This document shows, in pieces, positions 4,950-5,594 of a stretch of 5,594 bases of DNA (position 1 is its first letter; each line of letters opens with the position of its first letter). The translations under genes were made by a program, and so were the position numbers. Source of the DNA: Candidatus Eiseniibacteriota bacterium (GTDB lineage Bacteria > Eisenbacteria > RBG-16-71-46); contig CAIXRL010000547.1 in the NCBI GenBank assembly GCA_903921835.1, positions 1 through 5,594 of the forward strand. The letters are read 5' to 3'. Under the pieces are notes generated by a model that saw nothing but the letters and a program-made list of their open reading frames with translations, was not told the DNA's origin and searched no databases.

Positions 4950-5594
4950 ATGGACCGCGAGCTTCGCATTCGGGGGTTCGCCGAAAGCACTCGGGTCAGC
5001 TACCTCGAGAAGATGAAGTCCCTCGTCCGCCATTTCAGGAAGCCGCCGGATCAACTGGGCCCTGAGGAAGTGAAGCAGTACCTGCTGTTCCTGGCCAAGA
5101 ACCGGCGCTTGAAGTGGAGCACCTTCAATCTCTACGTGTGCGCCATCCGCTTCTTCTACCGGCACGTATTCCAGGTTCCGTGGGAGTTCAAGGTCGACAT
5201 CCCCTATCAACGCACTGGGAAGCGACTGCCGGAGGTGCTGAGCGGCGAGGAGGTGGTGAAGCTGCTGGATGCGGCGAACACGCTCAAGCATCGCGCCATC
5301 TTCATGGTCCTCTACTCGGCCGGTCTCCGCGTCAGCGAGGCCCTCCACCTGCGTCCTGCTGACGTCGACAGCCAACGCATGATGATCCGCATCGCCCAGG
5401 GCAAAGGTCGCAAGGATCGCTACGTCATGCTGTCCGCCACGCTGTTGGAGACCCTGCGCCGCTACTGGCGTGAGGAGCGCCCCCAGGAGCGACCCCACGC
5501 CTGGCTGTTCCCGGGAAAGAAGCCCGGCGTGCCGCTCACGCGCGATACGGTCGAATGGGTTTTCGCCGCGGCCCAGCGCCACGCCGGCATCGCC
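4950..5594 (+). CDS. IS91-associated-type tyrosine recombinase (N-terminal 215 aa, cut by window end)
   Basis: The site-specific recombinase would use a covalent Tyr intermediate. The visible part runs from ATG 4950 to the window edge without a stop. Residues ~1-80 are the SAM-like core-binding domain (RELRIRGFAESTRVSYLEKM, RHFRKPPDQLGPEEVKQYLLFL, WSTFNLYVCAIRFFY). Residues ~90 on are the catalytic domain: LPEVLSGEEVVKLLDAA, Arg I at residue 127 in YSAGLRVSEAL, the beta-hairpin Lys at 152 in GKGRKDRYVML, then WLFPGKKPG. The HxxR, H/W and Tyr motifs lie beyond the edge. Wording such as DSQRMMIRIAQGKGRKDRYVMLS closely resembles integrases that precede IS91-family HUH transposases, so such a transposase may follow at the right. 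Related proteins seem to start near GKFHDQM, seven codons upstream at the ATA behind the Shine-Dalgarno run. The only other in-frame start is GTG 4845, which lacks a ribosome site. I kept ATG 4950 as the minimum. Confidence 0.85.
   Translation, partial: MDRELRIRGFAESTRVSYLEKMKSLVRHFRKPPDQLGPEEVKQYLLFLAKNRRLKWSTFNLYVCAIRFFYRHVFQVPWEFKVDIPYQRTGKRLPEVLSGEEVVKLLDAANTLKHRAIFMVLYSAGLRVSEALHLRPADVDSQRMMIRIAQGKGRKDRYVMLSATLLETLRRYWREERPQERPHAWLFPGKKPGVPLTRDTVEWVFAAAQRHAGIA

Noticed and set aside
4881..5582. Long open frame of 233 codons on the minus strand
   Set aside because: It is exactly antisense to the recombinase, whose plus-strand reading has family motifs and catalytic residues. The minus reading is a high-GC shadow without domains.

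Overview
This 5.6 kb window is GC-rich (codons mostly end in G or C) and mosaic. It holds one intact host-type gene, one intact insertion sequence, one gene cut by the right edge of the window, and several gene fragments. The intact gene encodes a secreted repeat protein ending in a FlgD/Por-like sorting domain. Such tails are common in FCB-group and neighbouring candidate-phylum bacteria such as Eisenbacteria-like lineages. This placement is inference from one gene and is weak. Nothing here identifies the species.

Left part (1-882): this is a graveyard of integrated DNA. A motif at 119-138 resembles an insertion-sequence end. It is followed by the 3' portion of a tRNA (T arm, acceptor strand and CCA, 149-176). 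Directly against that lies the decayed C-terminal half of a tyrosine recombinase on the minus strand (142-624), which has lost its catalytic Tyr. Next come the last ~38 codons of a secreted-protein gene with a FlgD-like tail (646-759, minus) and the last ~40 codons of an IS1380-like transposase (760-882, plus).

Middle (883-2172): a complete ISAzo13-type IS of 1290 bp has 29-bp imperfect terminal inverted repeats, a 3-bp TAA target duplication and an open DDE transposase gene on the minus strand. It landed exactly on the TAA stop codon of the IS1380-like relic. That relic's non-coding 3' flank seems to continue at 2176-2391, where a second copy of the motif at 119-138 occurs.

Right part: after a gene-free stretch (2392-2729) with a perfect 10-bp hairpin lies the 573-aa repeat protein (2730-4451): signal peptide, eight ~55-aa repeats, sorting domain. 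Convergent to it is the 3' end of an HNH-endonuclease-like gene with a RuvA_C-like tail (4503-4829). It is cut at a GAAC tetranucleotide, apparently by another mobile element. That element begins at about 4831 and carries an IS91-associated type of tyrosine recombinase (4950 to the window edge).

The genes do not form a functional pathway. The window is best read as an accessory integration hotspot with at least three, probably four, layers of mobile DNA around one surface/secreted protein gene. I see no convincing new defence or metabolic system. The points most worth checking are the tRNA/integrase relic, the nested IS, and the element boundary inside the HNH gene.
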